From Streptomyces sp. SID3343 (GTDB lineage: Bacteria; Actinomycetota; Actinomycetes; Streptomycetales; Streptomycetaceae), in contig NZ_WWJX01001516.1 in NCBI RefSeq assembly GCF_009865215.1, positions 1 to 40,711 on the forward strand: DNA of 40,711 nucleotides. Reading direction: 5' to 3'. How positions within the stretch are numbered: position 1 is the stretch's first letter; every line of letters begins with the position of its first letter. The position numbers were made by a program, and so were the translations under genes. A model generated the notes under the pieces. That model made no database searches and had not been told where the DNA came from. It saw only the letters and a program-made list of their open reading frames with translations. Below, piece by piece: positions 24,128 to 32,712 of the stretch.

Positions 24128-25320
24128 TCACCCCCGCCGTCCGGGCCCGCGTCGAGAACCTCGGCACCCACGAACTCCCGTGCTACCTCTACGACACGAG
24201 CGGTCTCCGCGACCATGTGGCGGCAGTACGGGCCGCGTTGCCGCGGCGCGTGGAGTTGTACTACGCGGCCAAGGCCAATCCCGCTCCCGAGATCCTGGCC
24301 GCGCTCGCGGGCCTCGTCGACGGCTGCGAGGTGTCCTCCGGCGGCGAACTCGCCCACGTGCGACGCCGACTGCCCGGCACCGCCCTCGCGTTCGGCGGCC
24401 CCGGCAAGACCGAGGCCGAACTGGCCGACGCGCTGCGGTTGGGCGTCGCACGCTTCCACGTGGAGAGCCGGCACGAACTGCACCTGTTGGCGGCGCTCGC
24501 GGCGCGGGTGGCGCCCGGGCGCGACGTCGACGTACTCCTGCGGGTCAACCTTCCGCTGGGTCCGGGCGTCCTGCGCGGCGCGGCGCTCGCGATGGGCGGC
24601 GATCCGTCGCCGTTCGGCCTGGACCCGGACGGCGTCGAGTCGTGCCTCGACGTCTTCGCCGGACCCGACGCGGGCCGGCTGCGCGTGCGCGGCATCCACG
24701 CCCACCTGGCCAGCGGCCTGGACGCCGAGACGCAGGTCGACGTCGGCGCCCGTATCGTCGCGTGGACGCGCGCGCTCGCGAACCGCAGGCGCGTGGAACT
24801 GCGCGAGGTGAACATCGGCGGCGGCATGGCGGTCGACTACGCGAACCCGACCGAGCGCTTCGACTGGCGAGCCTTCGGCGCGGGGCTCGCGCGCATCCTG
24901 GCCGACGACCCGGCACTGGTCCTGCGAATCGAGCCGGGCCGGGCCCTGACCGCCTACTGCGGCTGGTACGCGACGGAGGTCCTCGACGTGAAGCACAGTC
25001 ACGGCGAAGCCTTCGCCGTCCTGCGCGGCGGAACCCACCACCTGCGCACCCCCGCCGCCAAACAACACGACCAACCCTTCACCGTGGTCCCCACCGCCAC
25101 CGCCTGGCCGCACCCGTGGCCCCGCCCCGAACTGCACGAAGCCCCGGTCACCCTGACCGGCCAGCTGTGCACCCCCAAGGACGTGTTCGCCCGGCGCAAG
25201 CCGGTCCACGTGCTCCGTGCGGGCGACCGCATCGCCTTCGCGATGGCCGGCGCCTACGCGTGGAACATCTCCCACCACGATTTCCTGATGCACCCACACC
25301 CCACCTTCCGACAGGTGTGA
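24124..25320 (+). CDS. PLP-dependent decarboxylase, fold type III (PvsE/SbnH-like)
   Basis: This 398-residue protein is of the alanine-racemase/ornithine-diaminopimelate decarboxylase fold. The cofactor lysine is K50 in YYAAKANP. Other landmarks are GCEVSSGGEL, GGPGKTEAEL, GIHAHLASGL, VNIGGGMAVDY, the phosphate-binding RIEPGRALTAY, the catalytic GQLCTPKDV cysteine and AGAYAWNISHHDF. In NIS siderophore clusters such enzymes decarboxylate an amino acid or a citryl-amino-acid intermediate; PvsE and SbnH are the known examples. GTG 24124 overlaps the stop of the second synthetase, so the four biosynthesis genes form one unit. No exporter or receptor gene follows. Confidence 0.9.
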   Translation: MITPAVRARVENLGTHELPCYLYDTSGLRDHVAAVRAALPRRVELYYAAKANPAPEILAALAGLVDGCEVSSGGELAHVRRRLPGTALAFGGPGKTEAELADALRLGVARFHVESRHELHLLAALAARVAPGRDVDVLLRVNLPLGPGVLRGAALAMGGDPSPFGLDPDGVESCLDVFAGPDAGRLRVRGIHAHLASGLDAETQVDVGARIVAWTRALANRRRVELREVNIGGGMAVDYANPTERFDWRAFGAGLARILADDPALVLRIEPGRALTAYCGWYATEVLDVKHSHGEAFAVLRGGTHHLRTPAAKQHDQPFTVVPTATAWPHPWPRPELHEAPVTLTGQLCTPKDVFARRKPVHVLRAGDRIAFAMAGAYAWNISHHDFLMHPHPTFRQV

Positions 25321-25330
25321 CGGCCTGCGA

Positions 25331-25379
25331 CCGGGCCACCGGGCCACCGGGCCGTCGGAGCACCGGACCGTCGGAGCAC
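25331..25379. repeat. Short tandem and direct repeats after the siderophore operon
   Basis: An eight-base unit CCGGGCCA occurs nearly three times from 25331 to 25353, followed by CCGTCGGAGCAC at 25352-25363 and again at 25368-25379. They lie just after the decarboxylase stop in a 214-base gap that shows no gene. Slippage repeats of no evident function. Confidence 0.7.
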
Positions 25380-25534
25380 AGCGCCCGGATCCCGGTCGAG
25401 GAATTCCGGTCGAGAAAAGAATTCCTGTCGAGTGATGTCGCGATCGGGCCTTCCGCCTCGACCTTCGATATGCGGGGCCCACTCCGGGTACCGGCGGACA
25501 CAGCGTCGATGCGTCGACGCGGACGGGAGCGATC

Positions 25535-25939
25535 ATGGGAATCAAGGGACAGGCCGTGGTGCACTTCGAGATCGTGGGAACCGATCCGGCGATGCTTCGC
25601 GACTACTACGGCAAGCTGTTCGGGTGGGAGTTCGATGTCGGGGACGCGGCCACCGAGGCCATCTCCGAGCCCGGCAACTACGGCTTCGTGGACGGCGCGA
25701 AGACCGACGCCGGGGGCGGGAATCCCGGCATCAACGGCGGCGTCGCCGGCGGCGCGGACCACGAGCGCCGGGTGCTGTTCTACGTGGGCGTGCCCAGTGT
25801 CGAGGCCGCGCTCCGCAAGGCGGAGAGCCTCGGCGGGACTCGCACGATGGGCCCCGAGCCGGCCTCGGCGGCCGACTTCGCGGTCGGGCACTTCACCGAC
25901 CCCGAGGGGCATCTGATCGGCGTCGCGGGTCCGGCCTGA
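25535..25939 (+). CDS. VOC family (glyoxalase/bleomycin-resistance fold) protein
   Basis: The 134-residue product has two beta-alpha-beta-beta-beta units of the vicinal-oxygen-chelate fold. It begins with VVHFEIVGTDPAMLRDYYGKLFGWEF, and the second half includes LFYVGVPSVEAALRKAESLGG and ends with FTDPEGHLIGVAG. E in the final strand region and H in the first are the usual metal-ligand positions. ATG 25535 follows GGGAG. It sits 94 bases before the DGPF protein and the ECF42 sigma factor, a neighbourhood in which small VOC and DGPF proteins are common. Substrate unknown. Confidence 0.88.
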   Translation: MGIKGQAVVHFEIVGTDPAMLRDYYGKLFGWEFDVGDAATEAISEPGNYGFVDGAKTDAGGGNPGINGGVAGGADHERRVLFYVGVPSVEAALRKAESLGGTRTMGPEPASAADFAVGHFTDPEGHLIGVAGPA

Positions 25940-26033
25940 TCGGCCGCGCCCACAGCGCCGCACCCGCGGCCCGAACCGGCCGAACCGGCCGTGCGAGTCG
26001 GCCCGCCCACCGCGAGAACCACAGGGAGTCGAG

Positions 26034-26429
26034 ATGAAGTATCTGCTCTTGATCTACAGCAACCCGAAGAACTGGGGACACCCGATCTTCGCCCGCACCC
26101 CGGAGTTCCTGGCGCTGCCGCAGGACGAGCGGGACGCCCTGAGCGGGCAGGCCGACGCGTTGTTCACCGAGATCTCCGCTTCGGGCGAGTTGGTCGTCGG
26201 CGCGGCGCTGGCCGACCCCGTGCTCACCCGCACGGTGCGGGTGCGCGAGGGCGTGCCGGCGACCACGGACGGTCCTTACGTCGAGGCCAAGGAGCAGTTG
26301 GCCGGGTATTTCGTGGTCGACTGCGACAGTCCGGAACGGGCAGCCGAGATCGCCGCGCGCTTCCCCGACGCCCGGTTCGCCGCGCTGGAGGTCCGTCCGA
26401 TCATGGACATGTCCGGCCAGGAGATGTGA
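26034..26429 (+). CDS. YCII/DGPF-domain protein
   Basis: This 131-residue protein starts with the typical MKYLLLIYSNP strand and carries the family signature TTDGPYVEAKEQLAGYFVVD, followed by SPERAAEIAARFPDA and EVRPIM. The function of the family is not established. It is the usual genetic partner of ECF42 sigma factors, as here, where the sigma gene's GTG overlaps its stop. ATG 26034 follows a GGGAG site. It may be a target or signalling partner of the sigma factor. Confidence 0.93.
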   Translation: MKYLLLIYSNPKNWGHPIFARTPEFLALPQDERDALSGQADALFTEISASGELVVGAALADPVLTRTVRVREGVPATTDGPYVEAKEQLAGYFVVDCDSPERAAEIAARFPDARFAALEVRPIMDMSGQEM

Positions 26430-27673
26430 ACACGCAACCCGACGTCGAGGACCTGCTGCGCCGCCTGGCGCCGCGGGTCCTCGGCGCGCTCGTACGCCGA
26501 CACCCGGACTTCGAGGCCGCCGAGGACGCGGTCCAGGAAGCCCTGTTGGCCGCCGCCACGCAGTGGCCGAAGGAGGGTGTGCCGGATCGCCCGGAGGGTT
26601 GGCTGGTCACCGTCGCGTCCCGGCGGATGACCGACCGTTTTCGCAGCGACCTGGCGAGTCGGCGCCGCGAGGAGCGGTCGGCCGCGCTGACCCCGACGGA
26701 CGAACTCGTCGCGCCGGCCGCCGACGCCGGGGAGCCGGCGGGCGAGGACGACACGCTCACCCTGCTGTTGCTGTGCTGCCACGACGATCTCGGCCCGTCC
26801 TCCCGGGTCGCCCTGACCCTGCGCGCCGTCGGCGGTCTGACCACGGCGGAGATCGCCAACGCGTTCCTGGTTCCCGAGACGACGATGGCCCGACGGATCG
26901 GCCGCGCCAAGCAGCGCGTCAAGGCCGGCGGCGCCCGATTCCGCAGGCCGCCCGAGGACGAGCTGCCGGAGCGCCTGCGCGCCGTCCTGCACGTGCTCTA
27001 CCTCGTCTTCAACGAGGGGTACACCGCCACGTCGGGCCCCGACCTGTACCGCACCGACCTCGCGCGCGAGGCGATCCGGCTCACCCGGACGGTACGCGCC
27101 CTGCGCCCCGACGACGGCGAGGTCGCCGGCCTGCTCGCGCTCATGCTGCTCACCGACGCGCGACGGCCGGCCCGTACCGACCCCGAAGGCAACCTCGTCC
27201 CCCTCGCCGAGCAAAACCGCGACCGATGGAACCGCGCGTACGTCGACGAGGGCATCGCCCTGATCACCGACACGCTGGCCCGCGCCCCGATCGGCCCGTA
27301 CCAGGTCCAGGCGGCCATCGCGGCCGTGCACGCGGAGGCCGCCCACGCTCGGGACACCGACTGGCCGCAGATCGTCGAGTTGTATCGCGTCCTGGAAGAC
27401 CTGGCCCCCAATCCCGTGGTCACCCTCAATCACGCGGTGGCGGTCGCGATGACCCACGGCCCGCGGGCCGGACTCGCGCTCCTGGAGCCCTTGGACGCCG
27501 ACCAGCGCATGTCGGGCCGGCACCGTCTACCTGCGGTCCGCGCGCATCTGTTGGAGTCGGCCGGCGACATCGAGGCCGCGCGAGCGTCCTACCGCATCGC
27601 CGCCCGACTGACCACGAGCCTGCCCGAACAGCGCTACCTCCAGGACCGCGAGGCACGCCTGGCCCGCCGGTAG
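26426..27673 (+). CDS. ECF42-group sigma factor with C-terminal TPR-like extension
   Basis: The 415-residue protein has sigma region 2 (HPDFEAAEDAVQEALLAAATQWPKEGVPDRPEGWLV, split by a turn at QWP) and region 4 (LTLRAVGGLTTAEIANAFLVPETTMARRIGRAKQRV). After these come some 230 residues of helical, TPR-like sequence with YLVFNEGYTAT, HAEAAHARDTDWPQIVELY and NPVVTLNHAVAVA. This architecture and the adjoining DGPF gene define the ECF42 group. No anti-sigma gene is present; in this group the C-terminal extension is thought to control activity. GTG 26426 overlaps the upstream stop. The gene ends 32 bases from the convergent response regulator. Confidence 0.93.
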   Translation: MNTQPDVEDLLRRLAPRVLGALVRRHPDFEAAEDAVQEALLAAATQWPKEGVPDRPEGWLVTVASRRMTDRFRSDLASRRREERSAALTPTDELVAPAADAGEPAGEDDTLTLLLLCCHDDLGPSSRVALTLRAVGGLTTAEIANAFLVPETTMARRIGRAKQRVKAGGARFRRPPEDELPERLRAVLHVLYLVFNEGYTATSGPDLYRTDLAREAIRLTRTVRALRPDDGEVAGLLALMLLTDARRPARTDPEGNLVPLAEQNRDRWNRAYVDEGIALITDTLARAPIGPYQVQAAIAAVHAEAAHARDTDWPQIVELYRVLEDLAPNPVVTLNHAVAVAMTHGPRAGLALLEPLDADQRMSGRHRLPAVRAHLLESAGDIEAARASYRIAARLTTSLPEQRYLQDREARLARR

Positions 27674-27705
27674 TTCGCCGAGCACGGCCGCGCGGTCGCT
27701 CCCGT

Positions 27706-28368
27706 TCACGGCTCGATGAGGCCGGCGCGGATCGCGTAGCGGGTCAGTTCCAGGCGGTCGCGCAGGCCGAGCTTGTGCAGCAGGTTGGCGCGGTGGCGTT
27801 CGACGGTCTTGACGCTGATCACCAGGAGGTTCGCGATCTGCCGGGACGTGTGCCCCTCCGCGACCAGCTTGAGCACCTCTTCCTCCCGCTCGGTGACCGC
27901 CCTGGCCGGCAACGGCTCGCCTTGGCGGGCGCGGTCGAGGTAGCTGCGGGTCAGGGTGGTGATCGCGCCGGGGTAGACGAAGGGCTCGTCGCGCATCGCC
28001 GCTCGGCACGCTTCGACGAGGTCGCGGTCGGCGACCGACTTGGGCACGTAGCCACTGGCCCCGGCCTTGAGCGCCTCGAAGAAGTACTGCTCGTTGTCGT
28101 ACATGGTCAGGATGAGGATGCGCAGGTCCGGCTTGAGCCGGGAGAGTTCGCGGGCGGCCTGCAGGCCGGTCATCCGGGGCATCGAGATGTCCAGGATGGC
28201 GAGATCGATCCGCGCGGTGCGCGCCTGTGCGACCGCCTGGGCGCCGTCGTCGGCCTCGGCGACGACGGTGAGGTCGGGTTCGTGGTCGAGGATGAGCCGC
28301 ACGCCGCGGCGCACGAGCGCGTGGTCGTCGGCGAGCAGGATGCGCGTGGGCGCCAACGGTGCGGTCAT
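27706..28368 (-). CDS. NarL/LuxR-type response regulator
   Basis: The 220-residue protein has a receiver domain with acidic pocket D14/D15, phosphoacceptor D60 in LAILDISMP and a conserved lysine in GYVPKSV. A LuxR-type helix-turn-helix follows at about residues 153-210, with LTEREEEVLKLVAEGHTSRQIA and VSVKTVERHRANLLHKLG. It is the second gene of a two-gene operon; its ATG overlaps the stop of the histidine kinase gene. Targets are unknown. The divergent cation/proton antiporter genes beyond the kinase are candidates on position alone. Confidence 0.94.
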   Translation of the reverse strand: MTAPLAPTRILLADDHALVRRGVRLILDHEPDLTVVAEADDGAQAVAQARTARIDLAILDISMPRMTGLQAARELSRLKPDLRILILTMYDNEQYFFEALKAGASGYVPKSVADRDLVEACRAAMRDEPFVYPGAITTLTRSYLDRARQGEPLPARAVTEREEEVLKLVAEGHTSRQIANLLVISVKTVERHRANLLHKLGLRDRLELTRYAIRAGLIEP

Positions 28369-29486
28369 CGCTCGACTTCCTGTGCGGCGGGCTCGCGTGC
28401 GCCGCGACCCCGTACAGCGGACTCCGGGGCAGCGGGCTCGCGTGTGGCTGATCCCCGTGCAGCGGCTGATCCTCGTGCAGCGGGTTCCGGTGCTGCGGGC
28501 TCCTGTACGGCGCGTTCCCCCACGGCGGGCTCCGCTGGGGCGTGAGGTTTCGGTTCGGGCACGCGCAGGCGGATCTCGGTGCCGCCCGCCGGACCGGACC
28601 CGATCGACAGGTCGGCTCCGGCGAGCAGCGCCCGCTCGCGCATGCCCCGGATCCCGGCACCCTCCGGCGCGGTCCCGATGCCGCGGCCGTTGTCGGCGAT
28701 CAACAGTTCGACCCCGCCGGCCGGATCCGGGCGCAGCTCCAGCCTCGCCCGGTCCGCGCCGGCGTGCCGGGCGGCGTTGGTCAGGCCCTCCTGGGCGACG
28801 CGGTAGACCACGAGTTCGGTGTCGCGGTCCAGCGCGACCAGCCCGGGGGTGAGCCGATGGCGCACGCCCAGCGCGGGCGTGCTCAGCTCTGCGGCCAGCG
28901 CGCGCAGGGCGCTGGCCAGGCCGAGTTCCTCCAGGACGCCCGGGCGCAGCCGGCGCGCGATGCGGCGGAGTTCGTCGAGGCTGCCGCGAGTGGTCTCGAC
29001 CGACAGGCGCAGGTCCTCGCGGATCGGTTCGGGGGCCCGGTCGCTCGCGTACTTGAGCTGGAGGAGGACGGCGGTCAGCGTCTGTCCGATCTCGTCGTGC
29101 AGTTCCCGGGCGATGCGTCGACGCTCTTCTTCCTGCGCGGACAGGACTCGGGCGCTGCTGGTGGCGCGTTCGCTTTCCAGACGGTCGAGCATCGTGTTGA
29201 ACGTGGCGACCAGGACCGCGATCTCCCCCGATCCGGTGACCGCCGGGCGGGAGACGGGGCGCAGCAGGTCGGCCGTGCTCATCGCCCGGGTCAGTCGGCG
29301 CAGCGGGGCGAGGGCGACGCGCAGGATGACGGCGTTGACGACGAGCATCATCGTCAACCCGGCGGCCAGGACCAGGGCCTGGCCGGGCAGTACCGGGGTG
29401 GAGACCGTCACCGGTCCGAGCAACAGCACGGCGGCCAGCGCGAGCACGACCGCGTTGAGCAGGAAGATCCGCCAGAACAACGACAC
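28365..29486 (-). CDS. Sensor histidine kinase, HisKA_3 (NarL-partner) type
   Basis: From GTG 29486 the kinase is 373 residues. That start has AGGGAGG upstream and begins just before the first membrane helix; an in-frame start at 29528 would add 14 polar residues. Two membrane segments (about 4-25 and 34-58) enclose a very short extracytoplasmic loop, so sensing is probably at the membrane. A HAMP-like linker leads to H130 in RIARELHDEIGQT, then the ATPase with ARHAGADRARLEL and DNGRGIG. The last 50 residues are low-complexity Ala/Glu/Pro/Arg repeats (EPAAPEPAARGSA-like), encoded by degenerate repeats at 28380-28545. The stop overlaps the response regulator start. Confidence 0.92.
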   Translation of the reverse strand: MSLFWRIFLLNAVVLALAAVLLLGPVTVSTPVLPGQALVLAAGLTMMLVVNAVILRVALAPLRRLTRAMSTADLLRPVSRPAVTGSGEIAVLVATFNTMLDRLESERATSSARVLSAQEEERRRIARELHDEIGQTLTAVLLQLKYASDRAPEPIREDLRLSVETTRGSLDELRRIARRLRPGVLEELGLASALRALAAELSTPALGVRHRLTPGLVALDRDTELVVYRVAQEGLTNAARHAGADRARLELRPDPAGGVELLIADNGRGIGTAPEGAGIRGMRERALLAGADLSIGSGPAGGTEIRLRVPEPKPHAPAEPAVGERAVQEPAAPEPAARGSAAARGSATREPAAPESAVRGRGAREPAAQEVER

Positions 29487-29760
29487 GACCCCACCCTCCC
29501 TGGTGGACGGACGCGACCGCTGCCCCACCTCCCGAAACCCGCCGGCCTTCGCCGGCTTACCGCACCCTCACGACCTGCGCGAAGGTGCACAAGCGATCCA
29601 GTTTGTCCGGTTGTCGCGGGCCCTGTCCATCCGTACTGACACCCATATCGCCGCACCCCTGTCAAGTGGCAACATGGCGGGCTTGTGCCGGGCGACCACG
29701 CCGTGTGCACCCCCGAACACCCTTCGGGATCCGCCCGTGAACGACCAGAGGAGGACGGCC

Positions 29761-30246
29761 GTGCCCGCCCCGCGGATGAGCACGACACCCTTGCCCGGCA
29801 TCGGTGTCCGGTACGACCTCACCACGCGAGAACAGCGTCACCTGTCGGTGATCGCGCACCGCGACGGCACCCGGACGGTGAGCCTGTATCGCGCCGACGA
29901 CCCGGACGCGTGCGGGCGCTCGCTGCACCTGACGGGCGCGGAGTCCGCGTCGTTGATCGACGCGTTGACGCCCTCGCCGCACAGCCCGAACGTGTTGCAC
30001 ACCACCGATCTGGGCCTGGTGGCGGAGCGGATCCCGCTGTCGGCGCACGCGCACTGGAACGGGCGGGTGCTGGGCGAGACGCGTATGCGCACCGATACCG
30101 GGGCGTCGGTGGTGGCGGTCCTGCGCCGGGCGCAGGCGATCCCGTCCCCCGCGCCGGACTTTCGGCTGGCCGGCGGGGACACGCTGATCGTGGTGGGCAC
30201 GCGCGAGGGCATCGAGGCCGCCGCGGCGATCCTCGGTCGAGAGTGA
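29761..30246 (+). CDS. KhtT-like RCK_C regulatory subunit of a cation/proton antiporter
   Basis: The 161-residue protein opens with TTPLPGIGVRYDL, close to the LPGIGKK-start of Bacillus KhtT. A middle region of strands follows, and a TrkA_C/RCK_C domain covers about residues 80-158, with GRVLGETRMRTDTGASVVAVLR and LAGGDTLIVVGTREGIEAAA. KhtT controls the K+/H+ antiporter KhtU, and RCK_C domains bind small ligands, including cyclic-di-AMP in several proteins. GTG 29761 was chosen for the AGAGGAGG site six bases upstream; ATG 29776 is the alternative. Its stop overlaps the antiporter start, so the two subunits are co-translated. Confidence 0.9.
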   Translation: MPAPRMSTTPLPGIGVRYDLTTREQRHLSVIAHRDGTRTVSLYRADDPDACGRSLHLTGAESASLIDALTPSPHSPNVLHTTDLGLVAERIPLSAHAHWNGRVLGETRMRTDTGASVVAVLRRAQAIPSPAPDFRLAGGDTLIVVGTREGIEAAAAILGRE

Positions 30247-31466
30247 CGCCGGTGCATTCCGCGATCTTCCTGATCGAATTCGGCGCGATCATCCTGGGCC
30301 TGGGTCTGCTCGGCCGGGTCGCCGGTCGGCTGCGCTTCTCGCCGATACCGCTGTATCTGCTGGCCGGGCTCGCGTTCGGCGAGGGCGGCCTGCTTCCGCT
30401 GGGCACGAGCGAGGAGTTCGTGGCGATCGGCGCCGAGATCGGCGTGATCCTGCTGCTGTTGATGCTCGGTCTGGAGTACACCGCCGGGGAACTGGTCTCC
30501 AACCTCAAGACCCAGTACCCGGCGGGCCTGGTCGACTGCGCCCTCAACGCGACCCCGGGGGCGGCGGCCGCGCTGCTCATGGGGTGGGGGCCGGTGGCCG
30601 CGGTGGTTTTGGCGGGGGTCACCTGGATCTCGTCGTCCGGGGTGATCGCCAAGGTGTTGGGGGATCTGGGGCGGCTCGGCAATCGCGAGACTCCGGTACT
30701 GCTGAGCATCCTGGTCCTGGAGGACCTGGCGATGGCCGTGTACCTGCCGGTGGTCACCGCCCTGTTGGCGGGTGTCGGCCTGGCGGCGGGCAGCGTGACG
30801 TTGGCGGTCGCGTTGGGCGCGGCGGGGCTCGTGCTGTTCGTGGCCGTCCGCTACGGGCGGTTGATCTCGCGTTTCGTCTCCAGCGACGACCCCGAGAAGC
30901 TGCTGCTGGTGGTGCTGGGCCTGACCCTTTTGGTCGCGGGGCTGGCCCAGCAGCTTCAGGTCTCCGCCGCGGTGGGGGCCTTTTTGGTCGGCATCGCCCT
31001 GTCGGGTGAGGCCGCCGAGGGTGCGCACACGCTGCTCAGTCCGCTGCGGGACCTGTTCGCCGCGGTGTTCTTCGTGTTCTTCGGTCTGCACACCGATCCG
31101 TCCGGGTTGCCGCCGGTTCTGTTGCCCGCGCTCGCGTTGGCCGCGGTCACCGCGGCGACGAAGATCGCGACCGGCTATTGGGCGGCGAGACGCGCGGGGA
31201 TCGGCGCCACCGGTCGGTGGCGGGCGGGCGGTGCGCTCGTGGCGCGCGGCGAGTTCTCGATCGTCATCGCCGGGCTCGCCGTCAGTGCCGGCATCGAACC
31301 CTCCCTCGGCCCGCTGGCCACCGCGTACGTCCTGATCCTGGTTGTGCTCGGCCCGTTGACCGCTCGCTACACCGAACCGGTCGCCGCGTTCGTGACCGCT
31401 CGGGTGCGGCCGTCCTCGCGCACCGCGGACGCGGTCGACGAGGCCCCGGCGGTCGTCGGCGAGTGA
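30243..31466 (+). CDS. CPA2-type cation/proton antiporter (KhtU-like)
   Basis: This 407-residue membrane protein has about 12-13 hydrophobic segments. CPA2 features include PLYLLAGLAFGEGG in the third segment, LLLLMLGLEYTAGEL, ISSSGVIAKVLGDLGRL with the following LVLEDLAMAVYLPV (conserved acid), and GAFLVGIALS. It ends without the RCK_N domain of KefB/C, which fits control by the separate KhtT-like subunit encoded just upstream. It should export K+ or Na+ in exchange for protons, for ion and pH balance. GTG 30243 overlaps the preceding stop (GTGA). Confidence 0.93.
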   Translation: MTPVHSAIFLIEFGAIILGLGLLGRVAGRLRFSPIPLYLLAGLAFGEGGLLPLGTSEEFVAIGAEIGVILLLLMLGLEYTAGELVSNLKTQYPAGLVDCALNATPGAAAALLMGWGPVAAVVLAGVTWISSSGVIAKVLGDLGRLGNRETPVLLSILVLEDLAMAVYLPVVTALLAGVGLAAGSVTLAVALGAAGLVLFVAVRYGRLISRFVSSDDPEKLLLVVLGLTLLVAGLAQQLQVSAAVGAFLVGIALSGEAAEGAHTLLSPLRDLFAAVFFVFFGLHTDPSGLPPVLLPALALAAVTAATKIATGYWAARRAGIGATGRWRAGGALVARGEFSIVIAGLAVSAGIEPSLGPLATAYVLILVVLGPLTARYTEPVAAFVTARVRPSSRTADAVDEAPAVVGE

Positions 31467-31525
31467 GCCGCGGGTCCGGTCCGATCGAACGTCGCCCGCA
31501 CACGAGTTCCGGGAGTCGCCCGCGT

Positions 31526-32608
31526 ATGGGTTCGGATCGTCCGCCGCCCCCGGCCGGGGCCGCGCAGCCGCGCCGGTTGAGCTGGGACGTGCTCCGGGCG
31601 TCGGCGGTGCTTTTGGTGATGCTCTACCACGCGACCTGGCTGGCTCCCCGCTGGCATCCGGAACTGGCGTCGCACGGCGTCGAGTTCGCCTATCCGGTGG
31701 GCGCGAGTGTGTTGTTGGTGGTCTCGGGTTACTTCGCGGGCGTGTCCGTGCGTCGCGGAGAGCCGCTGCGGTGGTGGATCGGCCGGCTGTGCCGGATCCT
31801 GCCCGCGTTCTGGGTCGCGGTGCCGGTGACGGCGCTGCTGACGGTGGTGTTCTCGCCGGCCGACTGGTGGTCGCCGACCTGGCGTGACGTCGGCGCGAAC
31901 CTGCTGATGTTGTGGCAGTGGAAGCCGCAGAGCCACCCGTTCGTGGACTCCTCCTACTGGACCCTGCCGATCCAACTCGTGGGTTTCACGGCCGTGCTCG
32001 TGGCCGCTCGCCGCCGGCGCGGCGGCGCGGTCCGGTTGCTGCTGTGTGGCCTGGTGGTCGAGGTGGCGCTGTGGCCGGTGCGGGTGTACGCGGCGGCGGA
32101 GCCGTTCCGGATGGTGTACGACGGCCTGGGCCTGTACCGCATGCACCTGCTCGTCGCGGGCGTCGCGGTGTATCTGCTCGCGGCCGGGCGCGTGGGCCGG
32201 GTCCCCGGCTTCGCCCTGGTCGCCGCGTGCCTGGCGGCGCACGCGTTGCAGACCCTGGAGGTGGGCACGACGATCGGCGTGGCGTTCGGGATCGGCGCGG
32301 TGTGTGCCGCCGCTCTGGGGCCCGACTGGGACGTCGTGGTCCCGGCCGTGGTGCGGCCGGGGGTGCGATGGCTCGCCGGGATCGGCTACGGCGTCTATCT
32401 GATGCATCAGGCCGCGGGCACCGTGGTGATGCGGCGGCTGCACGATCTCGGGGCCGGGCGGTCGGTGCAGGTGCTCGGCATGCTCGCCACCGGGATCGTG
32501 TTGGGGTGGGCGCTCACCGTGTGGGTGGAACGGCCCGCGTATCGGGCGTTGACCCGGCTGCGGGATCGGATGCTCGACCGGCGCTCGCCACGTCCGGCGC
32601 GGCGGTAG
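31526..32608 (+). CDS. Acyltransferase-3 family membrane protein
   Basis: The 360-residue protein has around ten membrane segments. It starts with RRLSWDVLRASAVLLVMLYHATW, where the histidine-containing first helix is the family signature, and includes VSGYFAGVSVRRGEPLRWWIGRLCRILPAFW and a final HQAAGTVVM...WALTVWVERPAYR segment. Members transfer acetyl or other acyl groups to sugars, lipids or antibiotics at the membrane. ATG 31526 has GGGAG ten bases upstream; the in-frame GTG 31463, which overlaps the antiporter stop, is an equally open alternative and would add 21 residues. The acceptor is unknown, and the link to the antiporter may be only positional. Confidence 0.85.
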   Translation: MGSDRPPPPAGAAQPRRLSWDVLRASAVLLVMLYHATWLAPRWHPELASHGVEFAYPVGASVLLVVSGYFAGVSVRRGEPLRWWIGRLCRILPAFWVAVPVTALLTVVFSPADWWSPTWRDVGANLLMLWQWKPQSHPFVDSSYWTLPIQLVGFTAVLVAARRRRGGAVRLLLCGLVVEVALWPVRVYAAAEPFRMVYDGLGLYRMHLLVAGVAVYLLAAGRVGRVPGFALVAACLAAHALQTLEVGTTIGVAFGIGAVCAAALGPDWDVVVPAVVRPGVRWLAGIGYGVYLMHQAAGTVVMRRLHDLGAGRSVQVLGMLATGIVLGWALTVWVERPAYRALTRLRDRMLDRRSPRPARR

Positions 32609-32712
32609 CGCGCTCGCGGCCGATGGCCGGTTCTGCCCTGTACCACCTCTGGGCGTGGTCGGAGGATCGAGGCGACGGTAGTACCGCGAGGCCGAGCATC
32701 CTTGGGGGAATC

